DNA of 15,448 nucleotides from Agrococcus beijingensis (GTDB taxonomy: Bacteria > Actinomycetota > Actinomycetes > Actinomycetales > Microbacteriaceae), in the NCBI RefSeq assembly GCF_030758955.1, contig NZ_CP132360.1:1-15448 (forward strand), written 5' to 3'. The position numbers and the translations under genes were made by a program. Positions within the stretch are counted from its first letter, which is position 1, and each line of letters starts with the position of its first letter. Shown here in pieces: positions 1 through 8,293 of the stretch. The notes under the pieces were generated by a model. That model saw only the letters and a list, made by a program, of their open reading frames with translations. It was not told the DNA's origin and did no database searches.

Positions 1-914
1 CCGCGAAGGCGGCAGTCGCCGAGCCGGCGCGGCCCGCCGCTGCGCCTTCGGTGCCCGCGCCGGCCGCCGACCAGCCCGCGCTCGTCGCCGCGCCGGCCGC
101 GCCGATCACCTTCCAGCAGCTGCGCGACGCGTGGGACGAGGTGCTGCAGAAGCTCGCCGACCAGCACCGCAGCGCCTGGATGCTGCTCTCCAACACGACG
201 CCGATCGGCCTGGGCGAGGGCGACGTGCTGATGCTCGGCTTCCAGTCGGACGCCGACGTGCAGCGCTTCCGCGAGGTGCAGGGCGGCCAGCCGAGCTTCG
301 CCGACCTGCTGCGCACCGCGATCAAGGAGCTGCTCGGCATCGAGGTCAAGTACCTCCCCCGCACGAGGCAGGGCGGCGCGCGCACGCCGGCTGCGCCGCC
401 GGCCGCCCCCGGCGACGACGAGGTGCATCGAGCGGCCTCGGCGGCCGACCCGGCGCCCACGCGAGCCCATGCACCTGCGCGAGCGAGCGCATCCGCTTCG
501 TCGACGCCCCCGACGCCGTCAGCCGCGGCTGCGAAGCCGCCCGTTGCCGCCAAGCCTGCCGCTGCGCCGGTCGCGGCCGAGGCGGTCACCGGCTGGGCCG
601 TCGCGACGATCCCCACCGACGCCGAGGCGCCGCCGGAGGACCTGCCCGAGCAGGGGCTGCCCGACCAGCCCGAGCCAGACCCGTTCTCGTTCGTCTCGGC
701 GCCCGACGCGCCACCGGCGGCCGAGCCGAAGCCCGAGCCGAAGCCGAAGCCGGTCTCGAGCGGCCCGTCGCTCGCCGAGCTCGCGCTGTCGGCGCCCGCG
801 CCCGAGCCGGCGCTGTCGGCATCGCAGGTCGCTCGCTACGGCGAGGCCGTCGTGCGGGAGGAGCTGGGAGCCGAGCTGATCGAGGAGCGCCCGCGGGTGC
901 GAGGGGAGCGCTGA
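1..914 (+). CDS. dnaX: DNA polymerase III subunit gamma/tau, C-terminal part (5' end outside window)
   Basis: The reading frame is open from base 3 at the window edge to TGA 912-914, so only about the last 304 residues of this clamp-loader subunit are present; the AAA+ ATPase part lies upstream. The visible part begins with an Ala/Pro linker. A folded segment follows at about bases 100-360 ([14 protein letters not shown], then [20 protein letters not shown], then a stretch ending IKELLGIEV), which looks like the tau-type C-terminal domain. Next is a long Ala/Pro/Glu low-complexity linker with Lys-Pro repeats. A short conserved tail, [18 protein letters not shown], is typical, as I recall, of actinobacterial DnaX ends. 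recR follows after 4 bp, the classic dnaX-recR pairing, which supports the call. The loader assembles the sliding clamp at replication forks. The linker alone would not identify the gene; the tail and context do. Confidence 0.85.
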   Translation, partial: AKAAVAEPARPAAAPSVPAPAADQPALVAAPAAPITFQQLRDAWDEVLQKLADQHRSAWMLLSNTTPIGLGEGDVLMLGFQSDADVQRFREVQGGQPSFADLLRTAIKELLGIEVKYLPRTRQGGARTPAAPPAAPGDDEVHRAASAADPAPTRAHAPARASASASSTPPTPSAAAAKPPVAAKPAAAPVAAEAVTGWAVATIPTDAEAPPEDLPEQGLPDQPEPDPFSFVSAPDAPPAAEPKPEPKPKPVSSGPSLAELALSAPAPEPALSASQVARYGEAVVREELGAELIEERPRVRGER

Positions 915-918
915 GCGC

Positions 919-1518
919 GTGTACGACGGCATCGTCCAGGATCTGATCGACGAGCTCGGCCGCCTTCCGGGCGTGGGCCCGAAGTCGGCGCAGCGCATCG
1001 CCTTCCACATCATCCAGACCGAGACGTTCGACGTCGACCGGCTGGCGACGATCCTGCAGACCGTGCGTGCGCGCGTGCGCTTCTGCGTGATCTGCGGCAA
1101 CATCGGCGAGGAGGAGCGCTGCGCGATCTGCCGCGATCCGCGTCGCGTGCCGACCACCATCTGCGTGGTCGAGGAGGCGAAGGACGTCGTCGCCATCGAG
1201 CGCACCCGCGAGTACCGAGGGCTCTACCACGTGCTCGGCGGGGCACTGAACCCCATGCAGGGCGTCGGTCCCGACCAGCTGCGCGTCGCATCGCTGCTCA
1301 CCCGGCTCCAGGACACCGCGATCGACGAGGTGATCATCGCCACCGACCCCAACGTCGAGGGCGAGGCCACCGCGACCTACCTCATCCGCACCCTGCTGCC
1401 GATGGGCATCCGGGTCTCGCGGCTCGCGAGCGGCCTGCCCGTCGGCGGCGACCTCGAGTTCGCCGACGAGATGACGCTCGGGCGCGCCTTCGAGGGCCGC
1501 CGCATCGTCGAGCGGTAG
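919..1518 (+). CDS. recR: Recombination mediator protein RecR
   Basis: Encodes 199 aa, the normal RecR length. RecR works with RecO (and RecF) to load RecA onto SSB-coated single-stranded DNA in gap repair. The N-terminal helix-hairpin-helix is visible ([23 protein letters not shown] split over residues 9-31). It is followed by a four-Cys zinc finger (C56-x2-C59, C68-x2-C71) and a Toprim domain from about residue 79, with the VVEEAKDV segment and the acidic [14 protein letters not shown] segment. The start is GTG 919. A purine-rich ribosome site, GAGGGGAG at 901-908, lies 10 nt upstream inside the end of dnaX, so the two genes are probably translated together from one transcript. The sequence is complete with no anomalies. 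Confidence 0.97.
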   Translation: MYDGIVQDLIDELGRLPGVGPKSAQRIAFHIIQTETFDVDRLATILQTVRARVRFCVICGNIGEEERCAICRDPRRVPTTICVVEEAKDVVAIERTREYRGLYHVLGGALNPMQGVGPDQLRVASLLTRLQDTAIDEVIIATDPNVEGEATATYLIRTLLPMGIRVSRLASGLPVGGDLEFADEMTLGRAFEGRRIVER

Positions 1519-1548
1519 CCCTCCGCGGCCCTGCATGCGCTCAGCGCC

Positions 1549-1554
1549 TAGACT
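1549..1554 (+). promoter_or_regulatory. Putative -10 element upstream of ask
   Basis: TAGACT fits the TANNNT pattern of actinobacterial housekeeping promoters and lies in the 65-bp gap between recR and ask. Transcription would start near 1561, giving a 5' leader of about 23 nt that contains the AAGGAGC ribosome site at 1574-1580. No convincing -35 box is visible, so the call rests on the -10 match and spacing alone. Confidence 0.4.
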
Positions 1555-1583
1555 TGATCAGTCCGGGAGCCATAAGGAGCGGC

Positions 1584-3931
<2,348 letters not shown>

Positions 3932-3937
3932 GCCTGC

Positions 3938-3981
3938 GCGTGACGAAGGGCGGAGCCGGTCGGCTCCGCCCTTCGTCACGC
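3938..3981. terminator. Strong hairpin, likely bidirectional terminator between asd and the small minus-strand gene
   Basis: A perfect 20-bp inverted repeat: arm 3938-3957 (containing GTGACGAAGGGCGGAGCC), loop GGTC 3958-3961, arm 3962-3981. It lies 6 bp after the asd stop and 5 bp from the stop of the convergent gene, so it can end both transcripts. There is no T-run on either side, which is common for actinobacterial terminators. Confidence 0.85.
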
Positions 3982-3986
3982 CGGCG

Positions 3987-4313
3987 TCAGACCGAGGGAG
4001 GCGTTCCGGGCTGCTCGCGCTCCTCGGGCGTCGCCTCGACCCACTCGGTGGTGAAGTCGCCGCCGCCGGCGGCTCGAGCCTCCGGCGCTCCGCTGCCGGT
4101 CGAGGGCGCTTCGCTGCCCGCCGCAGGCGCGTCGCTGCCGGCATCGGCGGCCCCGCTGCCGATCTGCCCCTCGACCCAGTTCTTGGCCTCCGCCGCCTTC
4201 TCGCCGAGCGTCTGGCCAGCGTCGTGCGCGTGCTCACCGAGGTCCTGTGCCTTGTCCTTGACCCACTCCGCGGCGTCGCCGAGCTTGTCCTTCGCGTCGT
4301 CCAGGATTCCCAT
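3987..4313 (-). CDS. Small amphipathic-helix repeat protein of unknown function
   Basis: Encodes 108 aa with no signal peptide or membrane segment. Residues 8-51 are four ungapped 11-residue units (starting KDKLGDAAEWV, KDKAQDLGEHA, HDAGQTLGEKA, AEAKNWVEGQI), charged and Ala-rich with hydrophobic residues at fixed places, predicting one long amphipathic helix. Residues 52-79 are four 7-residue units of the type GSxAPxx, a flexible linker. An acidic end follows (TTEWVEATPEEREQP). The start is ATG 4313 with GAGAGGA at 4327-4321 as ribosome site. The 11-mer pattern resembles LEA-like stress proteins, apolipoprotein-like helices, CsbD-type proteins and the MT0933/Rv0909-type putative antitoxins; I cannot decide between these. 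No toxin gene is next to it, so an antitoxin role is not supported by context. Confidence 0.8.
   Translation of the reverse strand: MGILDDAKDKLGDAAEWVKDKAQDLGEHAHDAGQTLGEKAAEAKNWVEGQIGSGAADAGSDAPAAGSEAPSTGSGAPEARAAGGGDFTTEWVEATPEEREQPGTPPSV
4077..4160 (-). repeat. Four imperfect 21-bp tandem repeats inside the small helix-repeat gene
   Basis: On the plus strand the period is seen from 4084 as units starting GGCGCTCCGCTGCCGG, GGCGCTTCGCTGCCCG, GGCGCGTCGCTGCCGG and GCGGCCCCGCTGCCGA, each 21 bp long. In the gene they encode four 7-residue units, GSGAADA, GSDAPAA, GSEAPST and GSGAPEA. The multiple-of-three period keeps the frame if units are gained or lost. Confidence 0.85.
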
Positions 4314-4345
4314 TGGTCGCTCCTCTCGTCGGTGATGACGCGCCC

Positions 4346-4351
4346 ATCGTA
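4346..4351 (-). promoter_or_regulatory. Putative -10 element of the small helix-repeat gene
   Basis: On the minus strand this reads TACGAT (TANNNT). Transcription would start near 4339 and leave a 26-nt leader that includes the GAGAGGA ribosome site. No clear -35 box is visible. Confidence 0.35.
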
Positions 4352-4406
4352 GGCGCGCGATCCTGGGTGCGATGCCCGGGCGGCGGCCGAACATGGGCGG
4401 ACGTCC

Positions 4407-4412
4407 TAGAAT
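4407..4412 (+). promoter_or_regulatory. -10 element of a leaderless mqo promoter
   Basis: TAGAAT is followed by exactly six bases (CGAGCC) and then the GTG start of mqo at 4419, so transcription should begin at or next to the first base of the start codon. There is no ribosome site in front of the gene, which agrees with a leaderless mRNA. No good -35 box is seen about 17 bp upstream. Confidence 0.65.
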
Positions 4413-4418
4413 CGAGCC

Positions 4419-5942
4419 GTGACCAAGACCATCGACGTTGCCCTGATCGGCGGAGGGATCATGAGCGCCACGCTCGGCGCCCTCCTGCACCGCCTCGAGC
4501 CCACGTGGACGATCGAGGTCTTCGAGCGCCTGCCCCACCTCGGCATGGAGTCTTCGGGGCCCTGGAACAACGCCGGCACCGGCCACGCGGCGCTGTGCGA
4601 GCTCAACTACATGCCCGAGGGCCCGGACGGCTCGATGTCGGCCGCCAAGGCGGTCGACATCAACGAGCAGTTCCAGCTCTCGCGCCAGCTGTGGTCGTCG
4701 TTCGTCGAGGACGGCACGCTGCCCGACCCCAAGGGCTTCATCTCGCCCACGCCCCACATGACGCTCGTCTGGGGCGACGACAACGTCGACTACCTGCGCC
4801 GCCGCTGGGAGCTGCTGAAGGACGAGCCGCTGTTCGCCGGCATCGAGTACTCCGAGGACGCGGAGGTCATCCGCAGCTGGACGCCGGCCCTCATCCCCGG
4901 TCGCAAGAAGTCGCAGCGGATCGCGGCGACCCGCTCGACCGACGGCACCGACGTCGACTTCGGCGCCCTCACGCGGATGCTCTTCGCCAGCCTGGTCAAG
5001 CAGGGTGCGGCAGGCGTGCACACCAACACGTCGGTGACGGGCCTGAAGCGACTGGACGACGGCACCTGGCGCGTCAAGCTGCGCCACGAGGTGGGGCAGA
5101 ACCGCGGCGAGGTGAACGCGCGCTTCGTGTTCGTCGGCGGCGGTGGCGGCGCCCTCAAGCTGCTGCAGCAGTCGCGGATCCCCGAGGCGAAGGGCTTCGC
5201 CGGGTTCCCGATCACCGGCGCGTTCCTGCGCACCGACAACCCCGAGGTCGTCGCGCGCCACAACGCGAAGGTCTACGGCAAGGCGAGCGTCGGCGCGCCA
5301 CCGATGTCGGTGCCGCACCTCGACACCCGCGTCGTCGACGGCGAGGCGAGCCTGCTCTTCGGCCCGTACGCCGGCTTCAGCCCCAAGTACCTGAAGACCG
5401 GCACCTACCTCGACATGTTCGAGACCATCAAGCCGCACAACCTCTACCCGATGATCCGCGCGGGCCTCGCGAACCTCGACCTGGTCGGCTATCTCGCCGG
5501 TGAGGTCTTCGCGACCCGTGAGCAGCGCATGGAGGCGCTGCGCGAGTTCATGCCGAACGCCAAGGATGAGGACTGGCGCCTCATCACGGCAGGGCAGAGG
5601 GTGCAGGTCATGAAGAAGGATCCGGAGAAGGGCGGCATCCTGCAGTTCGGCACCGAGGTCGTCACCGGCGCCGACGGCACCATCGCCGGTCTGCTGGGTG
5701 CCTCGCCGGGCGCCTCCACCGCCGTGCACGTCATGCTGACGATCTTCGAGCGCTGCTTCCCGGAGCGGCTGCCGCAATGGCGCGACACGATCACGCAGCT
5801 CATCCCGAGCTACGGCACCAAGCTGAACGCCGATGCCGAAGCCGCTCGCGAGAGCCTGGCGCGCACCGCGCGAACCCTGCGCCTCGTCGAGGGCGCCTCC
5901 GCCGAGCTCGAACCGAGCGCGGCGACTGCCGCGACCGTCTGA
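4419..5942 (+). CDS. mqo: Malate:quinone oxidoreductase
   Basis: A membrane-associated FAD enzyme that oxidises malate to oxaloacetate and passes the electrons to the quinone pool, serving as the TCA-cycle malate oxidation step. The protein is 507 aa (family about 490-510). The N-terminal dinucleotide-binding segment is VALIGGGIMSATLGALL (8-24, with GGGIMS at 11-16). It is followed by the family hallmark SSGPWNNAGTGHAALCELNY (45-64), the TDVDFGALTRMLF segment, and a C-terminal region with GASPGASTAVHVML near 430. The start is GTG 4419, giving TKTIDVALIGGG; there is no ribosome site, but a -10 box sits six bases upstream (leaderless). The next gene begins 9 bp after the stop. In C. glutamicum the enzyme is the main malate oxidiser (general knowledge). 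Confidence 0.97.
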   Translation: MTKTIDVALIGGGIMSATLGALLHRLEPTWTIEVFERLPHLGMESSGPWNNAGTGHAALCELNYMPEGPDGSMSAAKAVDINEQFQLSRQLWSSFVEDGTLPDPKGFISPTPHMTLVWGDDNVDYLRRRWELLKDEPLFAGIEYSEDAEVIRSWTPALIPGRKKSQRIAATRSTDGTDVDFGALTRMLFASLVKQGAAGVHTNTSVTGLKRLDDGTWRVKLRHEVGQNRGEVNARFVFVGGGGGALKLLQQSRIPEAKGFAGFPITGAFLRTDNPEVVARHNAKVYGKASVGAPPMSVPHLDTRVVDGEASLLFGPYAGFSPKYLKTGTYLDMFETIKPHNLYPMIRAGLANLDLVGYLAGEVFATREQRMEALREFMPNAKDEDWRLITAGQRVQVMKKDPEKGGILQFGTEVVTGADGTIAGLLGASPGASTAVHVMLTIFERCFPERLPQWRDTITQLIPSYGTKLNADAEAARESLARTARTLRLVEGASAELEPSAATAATV

Positions 5943-5951
5943 GAGCCGACC

Positions 5952-6575
5952 ATGGCCGCCGTCGAGTCCTCGCCCGGGGGCGATCAGCGCAGCGTCAGCA
6001 TCCTCGCCGACGCCACCGCGCTCGCCGGGCTCCGCGAGGCGGTCGGCGGCCACGCCGCGCTCCACGAGAGGGCGGCGGTGCACCGGTTCACCGAGCTGGT
6101 CGTCGCCCGAGAGTTCCCGGGCGATGTCGTCGTGCTCGCCGAGCCCGCGGGTGCGCCGCTGCTCGCCCACGCCCGCACGGCGATCTCTGCCGGCGCCCTC
6201 GTCGTCGTCCACGCCGACGTCGACGATGAGCTGCGCGAGAAGCTCGACGCGGCCGGCGCGAGCGTCGTGCCGGCGAGCGAGCCGGCGTCGGCGGTCGCGC
6301 ACGCCGCCGCCTCGATCCGGCGCCGACGCACCCACGCGCTCACCGCATCCGACCCCGGAGCCGAGCGGCCCCGGCTCTCGCACAGCGAGCGGCGCGCGCT
6401 CGCCCACTACACCCAGGGGCTCACGACCGTGCAGGTCGCCGAGGCGATGGATGTCGGCTACGAGACCGCCAAGACCTTCCTGCGCCGTGTGCGCGCCAAG
6501 TACGCGGCCGTCGACCGGCCCACGAGCAAGCGCTTCGAGCTGGTGCTCCGCGCCGAAGAAGACGGGATCATCTGA
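5952..6575 (+). CDS. LuxR-family DNA-binding regulator with a receiver-like N-terminus
   Basis: Encodes 207 aa. Residues about 140-190 form a LuxR/FixJ-type helix-turn-helix: LSHSERRALAHYTQGLTTVQ followed by VAEAMDVGYETAKTFLRRVR and AKYAAVDR. The first 120 residues have the size and rhythm of a response-regulator receiver domain (GDVVVLAEPAG near 57-67, SAGALVVVHADVDDEL near 79-94, then ASVVPASEPASAVAHA). However, the place where the phospho-accepting aspartate is expected reads VLAEP, so phosphorylation looks unlikely. No sensor kinase is nearby. The start ATG 5952 lies 9 bp after mqo with only a weak GAGAG upstream, so it is probably co-transcribed with mqo; tk begins 1 bp after its stop. 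The target genes are unknown; mqo or tk are natural guesses. Confidence 0.8.
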   Translation: MAAVESSPGGDQRSVSILADATALAGLREAVGGHAALHERAAVHRFTELVVAREFPGDVVVLAEPAGAPLLAHARTAISAGALVVVHADVDDELREKLDAAGASVVPASEPASAVAHAAASIRRRRTHALTASDPGAERPRLSHSERRALAHYTQGLTTVQVAEAMDVGYETAKTFLRRVRAKYAAVDRPTSKRFELVLRAEEDGII

Positions 6576-6576
6576 C

Positions 6577-7170
6577 TTGGCGAAGCTGTACTTCCGCTAC
6601 GGCGCCATGAACTCCGGCAAGTCGACGGGCCTGCTGCAGGCGGCCTTCAACTACCAGGAGCGCGGGCAGCGGGTGCTGCTGGCGAAGCCCGCCACCGACA
6701 CGAAGGGCGAGCGCGACATCGTCTCGCGCCTGGGCATGACGCGGCAGGCCGACTTCCTGGTCGGGCCCGAGGACTCGGTGATGGATGCGTTCCAGCACGC
6801 CGCCGCGCAGCGGTCGGAGCCCGTGGCGTGCCTGCTGGTCGACGAGGCGCAGTTCCTCCGTGCCGCGCAGGTCGACGAGCTGCTGCGCATCGCCGTCGAG
6901 CTGGGTGTGCCGGTGCTCGCCTACGGGATCCGCACCGACTTCCTCACGCACGCGTTCCCGGGCTCGGCGCGCCTGCTCGAGCTCGCGCACTCGCTCGAGG
7001 AGCTCAAGACCATCTGCCGCTGCGGTCGCAAGGCGCTCTTCAACGGCCGCAAGGTCGGTGACCGCTTCGTCTTCGACGGCGACCAGGTGGCCATCGACGG
7101 CGAGGCCGTCACCTACGAGTCGCTGTGCGCGACCTGCTACCTCGAGGAGTCGGGCGGGCGGCTGGGCTGA
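6577..7170 (+). CDS. tk: Thymidine kinase (type II)
   Basis: Phosphorylates thymidine to dTMP with ATP in pyrimidine salvage. The protein is 197 aa, typical for the small tetrameric TK1-like class. It has the P-loop GAMNSGKS (9-16), LLVDEAQFL (86-94) with probable catalytic base E90, the YGIRTDF nucleoside-site strand (116-122), and a structural zinc site made by C147/C149 (CRCG) and C184/C187 (CATC). I chose the TTG at 6577 because the protein then begins AKLYFRYGAMNSGKS like its family, and no ATG or GTG lies in frame before the P-loop other than the internal Met11. The TTG is 1 bp after the stop of the LuxR-type gene, so translation is probably coupled to it; the purine-rich GAAGAAGACGGGA about 10 nt upstream may serve as a ribosome site. 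A hairpin follows the stop. Confidence 0.96.
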   Translation: MAKLYFRYGAMNSGKSTGLLQAAFNYQERGQRVLLAKPATDTKGERDIVSRLGMTRQADFLVGPEDSVMDAFQHAAAQRSEPVACLLVDEAQFLRAAQVDELLRIAVELGVPVLAYGIRTDFLTHAFPGSARLLELAHSLEELKTICRCGRKALFNGRKVGDRFVFDGDQVAIDGEAVTYESLCATCYLEESGGRLG

Positions 7171-7194
7171 AGCCGCGCCGCAGCATGACATGCA

Positions 7195-7223
7195 GAAGGC
7201 CCCCGCCAGTGGCGAGGGCCTTC
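7195..7223. terminator. Hairpin between convergent tk and tRNA-Pro, likely bidirectional terminator
   Basis: Arms GAAGGCCC (7195-7202) and GGGCCTTC (7216-7223) pair perfectly. After one mismatch, CGCC (7204-7207) pairs with GGCG (7211-7214) around a 3-nt AGT loop. It is 24 bp past the tk stop and 5 bp past the tRNA 3' end. No T-run follows. Confidence 0.75.
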
Positions 7224-7228
7224 AACAT

Positions 7229-7305
<77 letters not shown>

Positions 7306-7320
7306 GTGCTGCCCTGCGAG

Positions 7321-7326
7321 AGCCTA
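7321..7326 (-). promoter_or_regulatory. Putative -10 element of the tRNA-Pro gene
   Basis: On the minus strand this reads TAGGCT, with a predicted start near 7314 and the mature tRNA 5' end at 7305. The segment lies just past the end of the phosphoesterase gene. TGGTGC about 17 bp upstream is only a weak -35 candidate, so the tRNA could also be read from the upstream gene. Confidence 0.35.
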
Positions 7327-7351
7327 GCCCTCGCTGCGCAACCGCACCAGT

Positions 7352-8293
7352 CTACCCGATGTCGCGGGGCAGGAGCGACACGACGACGGCCTCCGGGGGA
7401 GTGCCGAGCCGGAACGGCGCGAAGATCGACGAGCCGATGCCCTGCGAGACGTTGAGCGGCACCGAGCGCCCCGCGTGCGCCCATGCGCTCAGGCCCGAGG
7501 CCTGCTCGCGCGGGATGTCGCAGTTGGTGACGATCGCGTGCCCGCCCGGCACCCGCACCTGGCCGCCGTGCGTGTGCCCCGCGAGGATCGCATCCGCCCC
7601 CAGGTCGACGAAGGCGTCGAGGATGCGCCGGTACGGCGCGTGCGTGACGCCCAGGGTGGTGCGCGGCTCGTCGCCGAGCGCCCGCCGCATCTGCGACAGC
7701 GCCTGCTCGGTCTCGTCGAGCCGATCCCAGCGCCGGTGGGCGTCGGAGACGCCGAAGCCGGCGATGGTCGTGCCGCGCACCTCGATCGCCCGCGCGGTGT
7801 TGTTGAGGTCGAGCCAGCCGAGCTGCTCGAACGTGCGCTCGAGCCCGACGATGTCGAGCTCCTCGACGTCGCCCGCGCCCGCGAGCTTCGACGGGCCGCC
7901 GAAGTAGCGCAGCGGGTTCTTGAAGACCGGTCCGTAGACGTCGTTCGAGCCGTGGACGAAGAAGCCGGGCACGCCCTGGAAGACGCGCAGCGCATCCGCC
8001 AGCGCCGGCAGCGCGGCCCGGTGGCCGAGGCTGTCGCCCGTGTTCACGATCAGGTCGGGCTCGACCGACACCAGGCCCTCGAGCCAGTCGAGCTTGGCCT
8101 CCTGCCAGGGTGCCAGGTGGATGTCGGCGAGGTGCAGCACCGTGATCGGCCGCGCCCCGGCAGGAAGCACGCGGATGCTCTCGGTGCGGATGCGGAAGGC
8201 TCGCGGCTCGATGGCGGTCGCGTAGGCGGCGACGGCTGCGCCGGCGGCGATGACCCCGCCGGCGACCGCGCCGAGCGCGCGGCTAGCAGCCAG
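7352..8293 (-). CDS. Membrane-anchored calcineurin-like metallophosphoesterase, probable CTG start
   Basis: A dinuclear-metal phosphoesterase of unknown substrate. Numbered from the CTG at 8293 (313 aa), the metal motifs are D57-x-H59 (HLADIHL), GDS 86-88, GSND 115-118 (usually GNHD), H218 (VTHAPY) and GHTH 239-242. Residues about 6-27 (LGAVAGGVIAAGAAVAAYAT) form a membrane anchor, placing the catalytic domain outside the membrane. Only one ordinary start exists, GTG 8170, which would give 272 aa beginning 15 residues before the first metal motif and would discard the anchor. Upstream the frame stays open with no ATG, GTG or TTG, but a perfect GGAGG (8303-8299) sits 5 nt before CTG 8293, and that start overlaps the preceding gene's stop by 11 bases. 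I favour the CTG start but am not certain. The gene is probably co-transcribed with the penicillin-binding protein; M. tuberculosis Rv3683 next to ponA2 is the likely counterpart. Confidence 0.85.
   Translation of the reverse strand: MAASRALGAVAGGVIAAGAAVAAYATAIEPRAFRIRTESIRVLPAGARPITVLHLADIHLAPWQEAKLDWLEGLVSVEPDLIVNTGDSLGHRAALPALADALRVFQGVPGFFVHGSNDVYGPVFKNPLRYFGGPSKLAGAGDVEELDIVGLERTFEQLGWLDLNNTARAIEVRGTTIAGFGVSDAHRRWDRLDETEQALSQMRRALGDEPRTTLGVTHAPYRRILDAFVDLGADAILAGHTHGGQVRVPGGHAIVTNCDIPREQASGLSAWAHAGRSVPLNVSQGIGSSIFAPFRLGTPPEAVVVSLLPRDIG

Noticed and set aside
586..1536. Minus-strand open frame antisense to recR and dnaX
   Set aside because: recR is complete on the plus strand with its zinc finger and Toprim motifs; the antisense product is shadow-like.
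1554..1583. Upstream ATG at 1554 as the start of aspartate kinase
   Set aside because: No ribosome site, overlaps the TAGACT box, and adds ten residues not seen in relatives; GTG 1584 has AAGGAGC.
3987..4313. Toxin-antitoxin module at the small helix protein
   Set aside because: There is a weak resemblance to MT0933-type putative antitoxins, but no toxin-sized gene adjoins it; the neighbours are asd and mqo.
3987..6407. An open minus-strand frame of about 800 codons running from the small repeat protein across mqo and the regulator
   Set aside because: Only its last 108 codons look like a gene (good ribosome site at ATG 4313, repeat structure). The rest is antisense to mqo and the LuxR-type gene, with composition typical of GC-rich shadow frames.
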